64,000 bases of DNA from Papaver somniferum (Eukaryota > Streptophyta > Magnoliopsida > Ranunculales > Papaveraceae). A program made the position numbers and the translations under genes. The notes beneath the pieces are model-generated. The model was not told the DNA's origin, did no database searches, and saw nothing but the letters and a program-made list of their open reading frames with translations. Shown here piece after piece: positions 44,879 to 57,024 of the stretch (position 1 is its first letter; every line of letters begins with the position of its first letter). The stretch is from the NCBI RefSeq assembly GCF_003573695.1, contig NC_039358.1:196133192-196197191 (forward strand), written 5' to 3'.

Positions 44879-46938
44879 TCAAGGTGGTGGAGTACACAAC
44901 TTGAGTCTGGAAATTAAGAATCGAAGACGAGCTGCAGAGTGAGTCTTGGTGAAAAGATCAGCCACTTGAAATTCTGATTTAACATGCGGAAGAGTGATTG
45001 CACCTTTCTTGAAATGATGACGAGTAAAATGACAATCTATCTCTATATGTTTTGTACGCTCATGAAAGACATCATTGTGTGTAATTTGAATAGCAGCCTT
45101 GTTATCACAATACAGTGGTGTAGGAGCAAAAATTAGAACTCCCATATCACGAAGTAGCCACCGTAACCAAATGAGTTCAGATGTGGTGTGAGCAAGTGCT
45201 CTATACTCTGCTTCAGCACTTGAACGAGAAACCACACTTTGTTTCTTACTTCTCCATCAAATCAACGAGTCTCCCAAGAACACACAATAGCCTGTAATAG
45301 ATTTTCTATCCGTAATATCCCCAGCCCAATCGGAATCTGAGTAATCTTGAAGAGTAAGATCAGACTTTGATGAGAAACACAGACCTTGATGAAGAGACCC
45401 CTTGATATATCTTAGAATTCTGAGAACAGCTGCATAATGAGTAGACCTTGGAGCAGACATAAACTAACTGACTATGTGAATTACGTGACTTATGTCTGGT
45501 CTCGTAATGGTCAAGTAATTTAGACTCCCTACTAGTTAACGATACAATGTTGGATTAGACAATAGAGTCCCATCTGTAGGACTGTATTTTACATTCAACT
45601 CAAGAGGTGTGTCAGTTACCTTATTGTCAGATAGCCCTGCACGCTGTAGAATCTCATATGCATATTTGACTTGTGATATGAAATAACCAGTGGGTGACAT
45701 GCCAACTTCAATGCCAAGAAAGTAACTTAAAGATCCAAGATCTCTCATCTTAAAACAATCACTGAGATATGATTTGAGTTCAGTAATACCTTGTAGATCA
45801 CTGCCAGTAATAACCATGTCGTCAACATACAAGAGAAGAATGACAATTCCTTTTTTCTGACGATCTGACAAACATAGCTGAATCACAGAAGCTTTGTGTA
45901 ACGCCATACTGGATAATTGCATTGCTAAACTTCTCAAACCAAGCACGAGGTGCTTGTTTGAGTCCATACAATGCCCGTCGAAGCTTACATACTTGATTAG
46001 GTTCATGAGGCAAACCAGGAGGAGGTTGCATGTAAACCTCTTCTTGTAACTCACCATGAAGAAACGCGTTTTTCACGTCCATTTGATGAAGCCCCCATTG
46101 TCGTGCTGCAGCAACAACAATTAATGTACGAACTGTAACCATTCTGGCCACTGGTGCAAATGTTTCTTCATAGTCAACACCATACTCTTGTGTATAACCT
46201 TTTGCAACAACTCGTGATTTACATCGTTCAAACTCACCATATAAATTTGTCTTAACTTTATAGACCCATATGCTTCCAACAACTGATTTTCCAGGAGGAA
46301 GGTCCACCATTTCCCATGTGCCTGCCTCTACATGTGCTTCCAATTCATCATCCATTGAATCTTGCCATTCTGGAATGGCTGCAGCTTCTATGTATGTTTT
46401 TGGTTCATAAAATGACAAAATAGAAGACAAGGAACAGTGATACTCTGCATACTTAGCTGGTGGTCTTCGATTGCGAGGTGGCAAAGAATTTTCTTCAGAA
46501 TCAGGATCTCGTTCCTGAGTTGCACTGTTAGGTTGAGTCGTAGAGTGGTCTTGGTCATCCGTATTTGGTGGATCAACAACTAGAGGAGATGGACTTTCAG
46601 GAGTAGATATAGGAAAAATGCTAGGATTGGATTCACTAGGAAATTGATCAAAATAAGTGAAAGACTCAAAAGATGATGATTTGCTTCTTGGCACCCCTAC
46701 TCTGGATAGGGGGCGCATTTTTTTCTTCACAATTCGAATCGGAATTCGCGGGAAAAATGACAGCAGTCGTGAAGGTTTGGAATTGGATTTCGCAAGGGAT
46801 TCGACCAGATTCGAATGCAGATATTTGTTGGGCTGGACTTTCTGGATCACAACAGGGCTGGTAGATTGATTGGACTCAACCAATTGAGGCTTGATAAGCC
46901 GCGAGAAGAAAACAGAGGAGCAAGAAGTTTTCGGGATC
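44879..46938 (-). pseudogene. Ty1/copia pol fragment (reverse transcriptase and RNase H)
   Basis: Starting at the right, the minus strand carries the integrase-RT linker (LPPRNRRPPAKYAEY), RT with MDVKNAFLHGELQEEVYMQ and LYGLKQAPRAWFEKF, then after a frameshift near 45890 LLYVDDMVITG and LGIEVG. RNase H pieces follow in two frames: SDSDWAGDITDRKSITGY, SSAEAEYRALAHTTSE, CDNKAAIQI and TKHIEIDCHF, ending at 44879. At least three frame disruptions are present. Gag, protease and integrase are absent; the fragment stops at 46938/46939 where an Athila-like LTR starts. Confidence 0.92.
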
Positions 46939-47940
46939 TGTTGAGATTATATTTGGAAGTTATGGGTGATTTGAGGGAAGATAACCCTTCCTGATATTCG
47001 TATCAATCTAATAGAGGAACTGGAATGACCTGTACAACTCAGAAACGCGTAGAGAAGAGTTTGGAAAGTGGAGAAGTCCGAGACTTTCTGCCGAATAAAA
47101 GAGAGAATTAAATCGAGTATTAGGGTTCCTGTTGGCTATAAAAAGGTTGCTTCAAGTCACAGAGAGGGGGAGACAACTTTAGGAGAGGTTTAGAAGAGAA
47201 CAGAGAGCTAAAATCACGAACTGGAGTTTTATTTTTGCTGGTGCTGCTGAAGAACACGAAGAACATCAACCCACGCCCAACTGTCGCGGAACACTGTCGT
47301 TGTTCTACATCACTTCGCTTCTATCATTACTGTAGCAGTCTTATTCCTTCTGTTTCTCTTGTAACAGTCGATCTGCAACACATATAAATGTTGCGATTGA
47401 ACTGTTTTACTCCCTTTGAGTCTCTTCACCTTTGAAAACACCTTTTGAGCAATGAAAAAAATATTTTGAACCTGTTTTTGATATGAGGAGATATACCCCA
47501 TTGCTGAGGCGACGGAGGAAGCCATTCTTCCAATTATTATGTGGTAAATTCTATTTAATTTAATTTTCGTAATTCTTTTATGATTATTTGCACTGAACTG
47601 AAATCGAATATATGATTCTGATTAAGTGGTTGTGTTCTCAATTGATGGGTCATGCTTAGGTTAAATCTTTTGATGGTCCATGCTTTCGATTTACAACTAT
47701 TGTTTTGAGAATCTACTTGTCTAGGAGAAAATATTAGAATCACTTTAAACGTAAAGAGTTGCATAAATATTGACTAGATTAAATCACATAAAAATTGGAG
47801 ATTGGTGGAATCCAAAGTCTCAGTGCTTTTTATAAACTTGAATACAATTTCTTTTTAAGTTTTCTATTTTAATTTGAGTATAAATCGAGTCTACATAATC
47901 CGAGTTGAACGAACTTTACTACCACTCAAAAACTACATCA
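46939..47940 (+). repeat. 5' LTR of Athila-like gypsy element (~1.0 kb)
   Basis: Starts TGTTGAGATT right where the copia frame ends and finishes ACTACATCA six bases before a primer-binding site. TATAAAAA at ~47137 is a plausible promoter. It contains GAGGCGACGGAGGAAGCC (~47500), matched on the minus strand in the solo LTR at 53695-55227, so the two are relatives. The start coordinate is inferred from the TG and the end of copia similarity. Confidence 0.65.
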
Positions 47941-47945
47941 ATTTT

Positions 47946-47961
47946 TGGCGCGCCGACGCGG
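47946..47961 (+). promoter_or_regulatory. Primer-binding site of Athila-like element
   Basis: TGGCGCGCCGACGCGG resembles the TGGCGCCGTTGCCGGGG site typical of Athila elements (a tRNA-Asp-type primer), with several changes, most easily read as decay. Confidence 0.6.
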
Positions 47962-48989
47962 ATTTGTATTAGGTTTTAGGTTTTAGATTTATTTTATTTC
48001 TTATAGAATTTTTGTTCTCTTTTACGCCTTTGGTATTTTTTGATTCTTTTCAGATTTCGAGCGAAGCTACAAGGAAAGAAAAAGTGCTATAAAAGGAAAG
48101 CATCGCCAAAGAAGGAAAGAAAAGAGGAATCCGAAAGGAGTGAAGAAGAAGATTGTGTATATAGTTATTTTGGTTTATTTTTAGAAACTGCCAATAGGGT
48201 TTAATTTTTTGTAATTTTTCTTTTTATTTTTGGAAACTTTTTGGACTTTATTTTTGGACTGGGACATTATTATTTTCAAACCCTACGGAAGGGTTGGTTT
48301 AAATAAAAACTGTGTGCAGAGAAGGACGGTGATTACGATATCGCCTCGGCACCTCGGGTTCGTATATGACATAGGAGTCGTGGCCCGAGTCGACTTCAGC
48401 GGTTCTTCGCCCGTCTGGTACGGGAGGTAAGTTTTTCGAAACACCCGCGAATCCCCTGTCAGCGGGTTTACTGTATTCCTTCGTTTGCATATATGCTGAG
48501 GACTTGAAAACGGTTGCTTTAATTTCCTAGTAAAGGGAAAGGACTGGCCATACAAGATAAGGGTTCGAATTTCATCATCGTTCTCTTCTTGCCCGCCTTA
48601 GGAAAACGAAACCAAACGCGAACCTAAGCCTAAAATTTTTACTAAAACGAGACCGATAGGGTAACGATCTTAATAGGACAGTCATTCGAAAAATATTGGT
48701 TACTCTTTTGAGCATACTTCGAAGTTCATGATGGTTTCTGTGAGTTGAATGCGTGACTGCGCCGTCTTGTAACCGGTGAGGCCTTGGGTATCAAAGCTCC
48801 ACTGAGCTTCCCTCGCCTTGATTCAACTTACTTTGACTCGGATTGATTCTAGAGGGGTTTGCTCATATTGTAACGAGTTCCTTTTCGAAAGAATAAAAGC
48901 TGGTCTAGAAACAATCTAAGTGGAACCATCATGCTTTTTTTTTGCTAGAAAATTAGGTTTGATTTGGTTGAGTCAGCCTTGTTTTGTGA
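47962..48989 (+). other. Untranslated leader of Athila-like element
   Basis: About 1 kb between primer site and gag, GC-richer at 48300-48500, with no conserved frame. Long leaders are usual for this lineage. Confidence 0.6.
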
Positions 48990-50459
48990 TTGCATAGAAT
49001 CCCAAATATACCGATAGTGCCAGCAATGGAAACTTTGAAAGCTTTGTTGAACCCAACTAGGACTACTCGTCCTTCTTGTATCAGGTTAGCCGAAACTGAA
49101 GCAAATTATGAACTTAGGCCTGGGACCTTACAGATGCTCCCAATCTTTTTAGGGAAAGAAAATGAAAACCCATACTTCCATGTTAGGGATTTTGAGGAAA
49201 TTTGTAGTACCCTAAAGATTAGAGACCTTGATGATGATGCTTTGAAACTTAGGTTATTTCCTTTTTCCCTGAAATATAAAGCCAAATCGTGGCTATATAG
49301 TTTGGCTTCCGGTTCAATAGAAACATATGAACAACTTACATCTGCCTTTTTGAACAAGTTTTTCCCTAGGCACAAAACATCGTCTATTAGGACGCAAATC
49401 TGCACATTTTCTCAACAGGAGGGAGAATCGTTATATAGGTATTTGGAAAGGTTCAATGACTTATTAGCCCAATGTCCTCATCATGGTTTAGAAAAGGTTA
49501 GGCTAGTTCAAATCCTTTATGAGGGTTTAGATTATTCGACAACAACCATGGTTAAGTCTCTATGTACTGGTGGTTTTGAAAACCAAACTGTTGATGCGGC
49601 GATGAAAGTTTTGAATGAAATCGCCGAAAAGACCCAGCAATGGGAATATTGTAGGGAACCCAAGAGAACAATTCTTCTAGGTAGAGGAAACGTTAATAGG
49701 GTAGAAGGAGGCTATGAATCAGATGCCAAAATTGCTGCTATATCAAAAAGGTTAGAAGCTTTAGAATTGGGTCACACTAGTGGTAGAGTAGAGCCTTTTT
49801 GGGAATGCCAGAATAATAAAGAGTAAGCCAATGCTCTCTATAATAACACTAGGTTTGATAACCGTCAGAAGTTTGACCCATATTCAGAAACCCATAATCC
49901 TGGTTGGAGAAACCATCCGAACCTTTCATGGTCTAAAGACCAAGGTCAGTTTAGTAATTCTAATGTTCCCCTAGGTTTTGGCTATACTAAGAATACTTCA
50001 GGATCAACTCAGTTTCAGAATCAGTATGATAAGAAAATCTTAAGTCTAGAGGAAACTCTCACCTCGTTTATTCAAAATACTGAAAATATGCGTCAATTGC
50101 TTTCACAAAGCATAGAAGCTAGTAATAGAATAGGACAAGAACATAATCAGGCCATTTATGAATTGAAAGACCAGGTTAGTCTGATCAATGAGTCTCTAAG
50201 AGAAAAAGGTAAGTTCCCTAGTCAACCGATACCCAACCCTAGAGGAGTTAATGAAGTAGGTGCAAAACCATTTAATCAAGTGAATTCTGTCACAACCCTT
50301 AGGAGTGGTAAAACGATAGACAATAAGGTAGCCATGCCTAATAGTGGACATATTGTAGATCCACTTTCTAGTTCCCAAGATGAGCCCCAGAAGGAGCCAC
50401 TAACTGAAGAAACCGATAAAATTTCTAGTGATGTCAATGTGGTTCCCGACAGAATATAA
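48990..50459 (+). pseudogene. Athila-like gag with one in-frame stop
   Basis: A structural capsid protein of a gypsy retrotransposon. The likely start is Met at 49026 (METLKALLNPTRTTRPSCI). The conserved gag core is ENPYFHVRDFEEICSTL, LRLFPFSLKYKAKSWLYSL, FLNKFFPRHKTSSIR and FSQQEGESLYRYLERFNDL, then CPHHGLEK. A TAA at 49824-49826 interrupts the frame (E-stop-ANALYNN, most simply CAA to TAA). The same frame then continues through FDPYSETHNPGWRNHPNLSW to GKFPSQPIPNPRG and VTTLRSGKTIDNKV, the conserved segment before protease. The element is cut off at ~50459; no Athila protease, RT or integrase remains. Confidence 0.92.
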
Positions 50460-50460
50460 C

Positions 50461-50500
50461 ACTTTCTAGTTCCCAAGATGAGCCCCAGAATATAACACTT
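50461..50500. other. Junction with filler DNA between Athila-like and SIRE-like elements
   Basis: 30 bp at 50461-50490 copy Athila sequence from 50363-50392. AGAATATAACACTT occurs at 50451-50464 and again at 50487-50500, where it is part of the copia integrase. The mix of templated copies at the breakpoint looks like end-joining repair. Confidence 0.75.
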
Positions 50501-51003
50501 ACTTCCGAACACTCTGAGATAATGTAAGTCGGGTTTTCTACCGTACCACAACTCATAAGGAGTGTTAAGGGTTTTAGACTGTAGGTAGACACGGTTGATC
50601 AAATAACATGCTGTGAAGACAACTTCTCCCCAAAACCCTTAACGGTAAGTTTTTGTTATGGAGCATTACCATGGCGATTTCCTGAATGTTCCTATTCTTT
50701 TTTTCTGCAACTTCATTAGCTTTAGGAATAATGGATGGTGAGTATTTTTGAATAATCCCCAGTTCGTCACAAAGTTCAAACACCTTAGTGTCCTTGAATT
50801 CAGTTTCCCCAGTTTGTAGTCATACCTTTTATGTATACTACATCATGGATTTCAGGTACGCCGAGAAGTTTCATCATCCCATTCTTGCTTATGTAGCAGC
50901 AACTCCCATCTCCAAATGTTACCAGACCTCCTTCATAGTCGTTTGAAGTAATAAACCACGAGAGATCACCAGTCATATGTCGGCTACATCTACTGTCAAG
51001 AAA
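50487..51003 (-). pseudogene. SIRE-like copia protease/integrase fragment
   Basis: Minus strand. From the right it shows CSRHMTGDLSWFI and GGLVTFGDG (protease-integrase border). Then, after frame breaks, FELCDELGIIQKYSPSIIPK and EKKNRNIQEIAMVMLHNKNL, and finally TPYELWYGRKPDLHYLRVFG of the integrase. The catalytic region is decayed and the remainder of integrase, RT and RNase H is lost at the junction near 50490. Confidence 0.85.
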
Positions 51004-51513
51004 TCATTGAAAGGGCGATGTTGATTTTAAAGAAAAAGCTCTCATACTAACACTACTATCCTGTTTAGTATTTCTTGTTAGTTTTGTACATCCTTTTAGA
51101 GAAGCAAACAGTTGTTCAGATTTCTTATGAAGATTAATTGAAATTTTTAGACTTTTCCGGAAGGACATCCATGTATGTTGAAAGAGATTGCAAGAGTCAT
51201 ATAACATACATGGAGCAACATCTTTAATCTCGTTTGAATAGTTTGACGTCCTGTCAGATTTCACAAAGCCTAGACCTCGTTTATCATCTGACTTACGACT
51301 ATTCTTCAGAGAATAATAAACAGAGTTATTCAAATCCATTGAAGGAAGTTTGACAGATTTCAAATCCTTATACATTGCAATTTCTGCAACAAGATCAGAG
51401 TTGATCCGGATTTGTTCATCCAACTTTTTCTGGAGAAGAACAAGTTTTTCAGAACTTTCTCTACGATCAGAATTTATTTCTGGTAAGGCATTTATAGAGA
51501 CTTTACAGTCCAT
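51004..51513 (-). pseudogene. SIRE-like gag remnant
   Basis: A 169-codon minus-strand frame with a coiled-coil-like start (LVLLQKKLDEQIRINSDLVA) of the kind found in the C-terminal part of SIRE-type gag. No zinc knuckle is visible. It lies between the protease-integrase remains and the primer-binding site, so most of gag has been deleted. Confidence 0.5.
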
Positions 51514-51565
51514 ATAGTCAGATCGCTACAAAAACAGACTTATTAGGTCTTTAACGTGTTTTCCT

Positions 51566-51577
51566 GCTCTGATACCA
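51566..51577 (-). promoter_or_regulatory. Primer-binding site (initiator Met tRNA) of SIRE-like element
   Basis: The minus strand reads TGGTATCAGAGC, the classic plant copia primer site complementary to initiator methionine tRNA, two bases after the LTR. Confidence 0.9.
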
Positions 51578-51579
51578 AT

Positions 51580-54500
51580 TGAAAAAATGGGGGTCTAACA
51601 ACCTCACCCAATATTTCGCTTAGCAATTTGTATGGACGAACTCCAATATACTTTCAAGAGAATCAACTAGAAAGTCAGACTCAATCTTAAGAAAAGTATA
51701 TCAAGGATTTATATCTTAATTTCTCGATTTAATACTTATTCAAGCAAATAACAATTTGGGAGTCTAATTGAATACAAGAGAAATTAACTTGAAGGACACC
51801 AAAGAACAATGTTCAAGGATCAATCAATTTCAATCAACAACCAAAGGTTGGCTTTACCAATTGATCAACGCACAACCTGTGATATTTCAATTATATAACA
51901 AAATATAATGTGGAAAAGAAATAACACAGACACCAGAAGTTTTGTTAACGAGGAAACCGCAAATGCAGAAAAACCCAGGGACCTAGTCCAGATTGAACAC
52001 ATATTGTATTAAGCCGCTACAGAAACTAGCCTACTACAATCTAACTTCGGTCTGGACTTTAGTTGAAACCAAATAAATCTCACACTGATCCAAGGTACAG
52101 TTGCACTCCTTACGTCTCTTATCCCAATAGGATATTACGCACTTGATTCCCTTAGCTGATCTCACCCACAACTAAGTGTTGCTATGACCCAAAGTCGAAG
52201 ACTTTAATATACAAATATGTATCACACAAAAAATTCTATAGTAATATATAAATATGTCTCCCACAGAAATACCTACGAGTATTGTTCCGTCTTTTGATAA
52301 ATCAAGGTGAACATGAACCAATTTTTATACTAGACTTATATTCCCGAAGAACATCCTAGAAATATCAATCACCTCACAATAATCTTAATCGACTAGGGAA
52401 ACAAGATTTTGTGGAATCACAAACGATAAGACGAAGATGTTTGTGACTACTTTTCTATCTTGCCTTCCAGAGAAATTAGTCTCAATTCAATATTACGATT
52501 TCACTCAATCACGATAAAAACAGCAAGATCAGATCATGCAACTACAAAGAAAATAGTTGGGTCTGGCTTCACAATCCCAATGAAGTCTTCAAGTCGTTAA
52601 CCTACAGAGTCTCGGTAGAAACCTAAGGTTAAAGGAGAATCGACTCTAGTTTATACAACTAGTATCACACATAAGGTGTGGAGATTAGGTTTCGCAGTTG
52701 CTAGAGTTCTCCTTTATATAGTCTTCAAATCAGGATTTGCAATCAATGCTACCTTGGTAACAAAGCATTCAATATTCACCGTTAGATGAAAACCTGATTA
52801 GATTCAAGATAATATCTTTCAAATGTTAGATCGAATCTTAGCATGTTATACGCAAATTAAATGCATGTTCATTTAGGTTTGTGTAACCGTTCCTAAACGT
52901 GTACACCTAGTTGGTTCAACAGTAGTTAACCAATGGTTAGCCATATGAAAACTTTCATATCAACCTTATTCATCTCATAGAAGTATATAAGACACAATTG
53001 AAACAAAAACAATTTTGATTCATTCGAATCGATTCATGAACATTATATCCACGGTTTTCAAATATGCAATCCTTAGTTTATATATGTCTTAGTTCACGAA
53101 TAAACCGTTTTTAGAAAATAACCACTCAAGTACGCATACCGGTACGCATACTTAGGTACTCGGATTGAGTTTGTTCTCAGTTCACAAACTCCAGCAGAAA
53201 TTCACGGGACGTGAACTTCCGGAAGTACGCGTACGGGTACGCGGACTGAGCTTCTGGACATCCTGAACCAGTAAAGTACGCATACTTTAGTTCAAGGATT
53301 TTGGACTTACACAAGTATGAGTTCACATACAATGTTTATATCCATTCAAGGTTATATATTCTAAACTCTCATTTCAATCATTGAAACATTCTTAGAGGAT
53401 GTTAAATAGAGGTTATTCACACATTATTTTTCATCAAAGCGATTTTCAAGATATTAAAATAACCAACATGACTTTCGTCACTTGTAAAAATGAACTTGGC
53501 CAAAGCGAAAGCTGACCAACACATATTTCGAGAAACAGATAAGCGAGATAGACTCGGCTCGAAATAGCAAATGTGTATAATCGAAGTCTATATAGCAATA
53601 CGAGTTTTGTCTCAACATAAGAGATAAAGTAGATATACTTTTGAGTGATAGATAAGTTCAAGTCTCCGCATACCTTTTTAGTCGATGAAGTTCCTGATTT
53701 AAATATTTTTCGTGTTTGTAGTAATGAGGTTCAAACTCTCGGACTTGTGAAGGTGAAGGATTTTTAGATTTATAAAAATTATATACACAAAAATATTAAC
53801 AATGGTGCAAGAGGTACTGGGACTAGGATTCCGCCAATTTCATTTCTTAAGGTTCAAATAATAATTCTTTTATCAATAATAGCTCAAAAAATATATTAAA
53901 TATATCGACTCTAATTTATTGCCAAGATTGATTCTCAAAACATTGATTGTAAGTCCTAAGCATAATGTATCAAAACACTTAAGCCAAGCATACATCATCA
54001 AATTAAATAACAACCAATTAATTCAAATCATATTTCAATTTTAAATTAATGCAAAAGTCATAAAAAAGAATTAAATGAAATTACCCCAAGTATGAAGTTT
54101 GGCCTCCTCCGTCGTCCCAGTGTTGGGTTTTAGCTCATCATAGTAAAAATGCTCTCAAAATAATTATTTATTGCTCAAAAAGTTGTTTACAAATGATAAA
54201 AATGAGTAAAACAATTGAACAGAAAAATCGCAACAGAAATAACTGTTGCAAAGGCGCTGATCAGCTGTTACAAAAAGAACGATAAATGATAACTGCTGTT
54301 GTACGAAGAACTACGACCCACGCGTGTGCGTCTTAGACACTGTTGATAAACGACTGCTTCTGAGAGTCCGTTCTTCGTGTTCTTCATCTTCATCAATGGC
54401 AGCAGCAGCAGCAGAGAGAAATCATGGTTCTCGATCTGCAGCGTTCCTTCTCTCCTCCCAACTCTCGACAACCATTCTAGTAGACCCAAAGATCATATTT

Positions 54501-55427
54501 ATACTCAAAGACACGCTGAAATCCCTTGCCATAACTCCAAATAATTCGTCTTTACTCGGCAGTGAATAACATTATTTTTGAATATTTTCTTACCAGATTT
54601 AGAATTTCACACGTAAACTTGGATCCTGCACGCTCTAGTAAGGCTTATACATGCCTCATAAGTCATCCAACTCCTCCAAAACACTTCCATGCACAACCAA
54701 AACACACACAACACCGTGTACAGGTCGTGTTCACTCCGTGTAGCTCTGTTTTGAGCTCGAGAATCAAATCGATATTTCCAGCCAATTCCGATCAAATTAG
54801 ACACCCAAACTATCTTCCTTAGGCTAAATCACATCTTTCTACCAAAATTCAGCCATTGAATCGACCTAGCACTACTTCATTTCTTTGATCGAAAATTCTC
54901 CTGTGTGTGAACATTTTTCCCGCCAATTTTGAGAATTTGAATTGTTGAAGAAGGTGCCCCTTATCCTGGACTGGGGTGCGAATAGCAGATGCCTTGGGGG
55001 TGACCTGGGGGTGCCCCTTAGTAATTAGGTTACCCCTTATCCAAACTTGGGAGTCCGAATAACACGTGCCCTCCGGGTGCCAAAATCAACTTTTCGAGCC
55101 GAATTTTCTTAAAATATTTATTTCCAAAAAATACCTACAAATACATAAAATAACAAAATTAGTACAAAATCGAGTGCCAACAATATATAGTATTGAGATC
55201 AAATTAGACACAAAAATGTGTCTATCAGTTCCACCATTTCCTTGAGTAGTTCTTCGTCTTTGCATGATGAACTCCATGGAGTCTAGATCTCAACTACACT
55301 TTATATCCTAGTCCGAGACTTAGCTATAAGTAGACTAGAAACCAAGACTTATAGTTTTAGCAATTAAACTTGACAAACAAACTTGAGATACCAACACTTA
55401 AGAGTTCGACCGAGCAGTGCTCTAACA
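51580..55427 (-). repeat. Long SIRE-like 5' LTR (~2.3 kb), split by a solo LTR
   Basis: On the minus strand it runs from TGTTAGAGCACTGCTCGG at 55427 to ...CATTTTTTCA at 51580, next to the primer site. The TATA box is TATATAAAGG (52711-52720). Removing the insertion at 53695-55227 and one copy of its target duplication gives continuous sequence of ~2310 bp. Contains TACGCATACC/TACGCGTAC alternating purine-pyrimidine motifs at 53130-53250. Non-coding. Confidence 0.88.
53695..55227 (-). mobile_element. Solo LTR (1533 bp), Athila-related, inside the SIRE-like LTR
   Basis: Minus strand starts TGATAGACACATTTTTGTGT and ends with CA at 53695. A perfect 5 bp duplication GTTCC flanks it (53690-53694 and 55228-55232). 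TATAAATA on minus at 54496-54503. It shares GACGACGGAGGA.GCC-type text with the Athila-like LTR at 46939-47940. Its start holds an 8 bp hairpin (TAGACACA, four A, TGTGTCTA). No internal element region is left, so it arose by LTR-LTR recombination. Frames within it are chance. Confidence 0.9.
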
Positions 55428-55432
55428 GTTAT

Positions 55433-55734
55433 ATGAGAAGTTTTATGTTAATTAGCTTGTAATTATGGTTATGACACTCTTCTTATAGTGGTGGTGGTGT
55501 TTATAGGACTATTGATAGTGCCGATGGTAGTGGTGGTGGTGAATCTAGTGAAAATGAGATTGGAGTGAAATCAGTTGTTTCAAAGTGAAGAACGAGGATC
55601 AACATCGAGTGATCCGCCTATAATATTTAATTTGAAACTATTATTAATGATTTTGTTCAATGAAATGCAATTTTATTCTAAATACTGGTTGTCATTGTCT
55701 GCAACTGAATTTTTTTTATTGTAAGATGACTTTT
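55433..55734. other. Short intergenic stretch with GGTGGT repeats
   Basis: TGGTGGTGGTG motifs at 55488 and 55528; no sustained frame. Confidence 0.4.
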
Positions 55735-56310
55735 GGAGGATGTACAACATGTGTAGCTTTCGTCTACACATCTAATTAGCATGTGTAACTTTTGTCTACA
55801 CATCTACTTAGCATATGTAACTCTAGTCTACAGATACACTATGCATGTGTAAATCACAGTTACACATAAATATAGCTTGTTCCATCTGTGAGTCTGTTTA
55901 TTCTTTCAATTATCATATTTAACTTTCATGTACACATCCAATTATCATGTGTAACTTGCATTTACACATTCATATAGCTTGTGTACTTGATTCCGGGATT
56001 TTTCAAGCAAGTTGGAGTCTGTTTTTTTTTTTTGTTTTTGAATTAGCATGTGTAACTTGCAGCTACACATCCATAAAGTTTGTGTATTTGATTCGAGTTT
56101 TTCCCAGATCTGATTTTTTTTTTTATTTTTTTTTGCTAATTTAAGTATTTCAATTATGATATCGTCCACTTTTTTTGTGTGTTTATGAAGTGTTTGTCAT
56201 CAATGACAGTTAAATATACACATCCAATTATCATGTGTAACTAGCAGTTACACATCCATAAACTGTGCTAGTTACACATCCATAAACTGTGTGTAACTCG
56301 CATCTACACA
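55735..56310. repeat. 32 bp quasi-palindromic repeat, islands 1-3
   Basis: Units of the form ATGTGTAACT-N-AGTTACACAT followed by ~11 AT-rich bases often ending TTAGC. They occur in runs at 55750-55985, 56044-56085 and 56215-56310. Each unit can fold on itself. Divergence between units is moderate, while the stem ends TGTGTA/TACACA are the most conserved. Confidence 0.85.
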
Positions 56311-57024
56311 TCATCCCCTTAGATTATGTACCTGCCCGACAATTATCCTTCAAATCGTATATTCGATAGAAGGTACACTAAAAAAGTCTATCACCAATGT
56401 AGAAAAAGTATTTATAATATCTTTACTTAGTACTATTTTAAGCAGTGGCATATCTTGCATGTAAAGGACCAATGACAATCTAAAACTAGTGAATTCCAAG
56501 AACTGAAATTTGTGCCTCAACAGCTAACTATAATAAAGAAAGAAACAAAAATGATCTGACAAAAATAGAAAATTCTACCGACTAACTGAAATAAAAGACA
56601 AATGAATGACATCATTTTAAATACTGAAAAACAATTCCCACACCATTCTTTATGAAAAAAATCCTCCATAACTGACTGCACACCACCTGATCGTGGAAAA
56701 TCTTCTATAGAAAGGAGATTTAGCTCTTACACAAACCCTTTCGCCTTTATCACCATTTTATGTACCACCTTCTTCCTCCATTTACATCACCTTGTTGTTG
56801 AATTCAACCATTATCCAGTACGAGCCTTATTAATATCAATGCATAAACCACAATCAGTCTGTAGGAACAAATTCTCATGAAGATGAACTTCGGGAATTTT
56901 TGGGCGCGAGCTATAAATTATAGTAGATTCTTAAAAATAATCCAGAAAATACAAATTCCGTCAGGTACACATGTACTGTAATATTCAATAAGTACTTCGT
57001 CAAATGAAATAAATAATGTGGATG
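56311..57024. other. Spacer between palindromic islands
   Basis: AT-rich; no gene or palindromic unit seen. Confidence 0.5.

Noticed and set aside
46657..46869. Plus-strand frames of 63-70 codons
   Set aside because: They are antisense to the copia integrase-RT linker, so they are shadows.
54268..54822. Possible small genes at 54268-54822 with Ser- and Ala-rich peptides
   Set aside because: They lie inside the solo LTR defined by a perfect target duplication; AGC repeats explain the composition.
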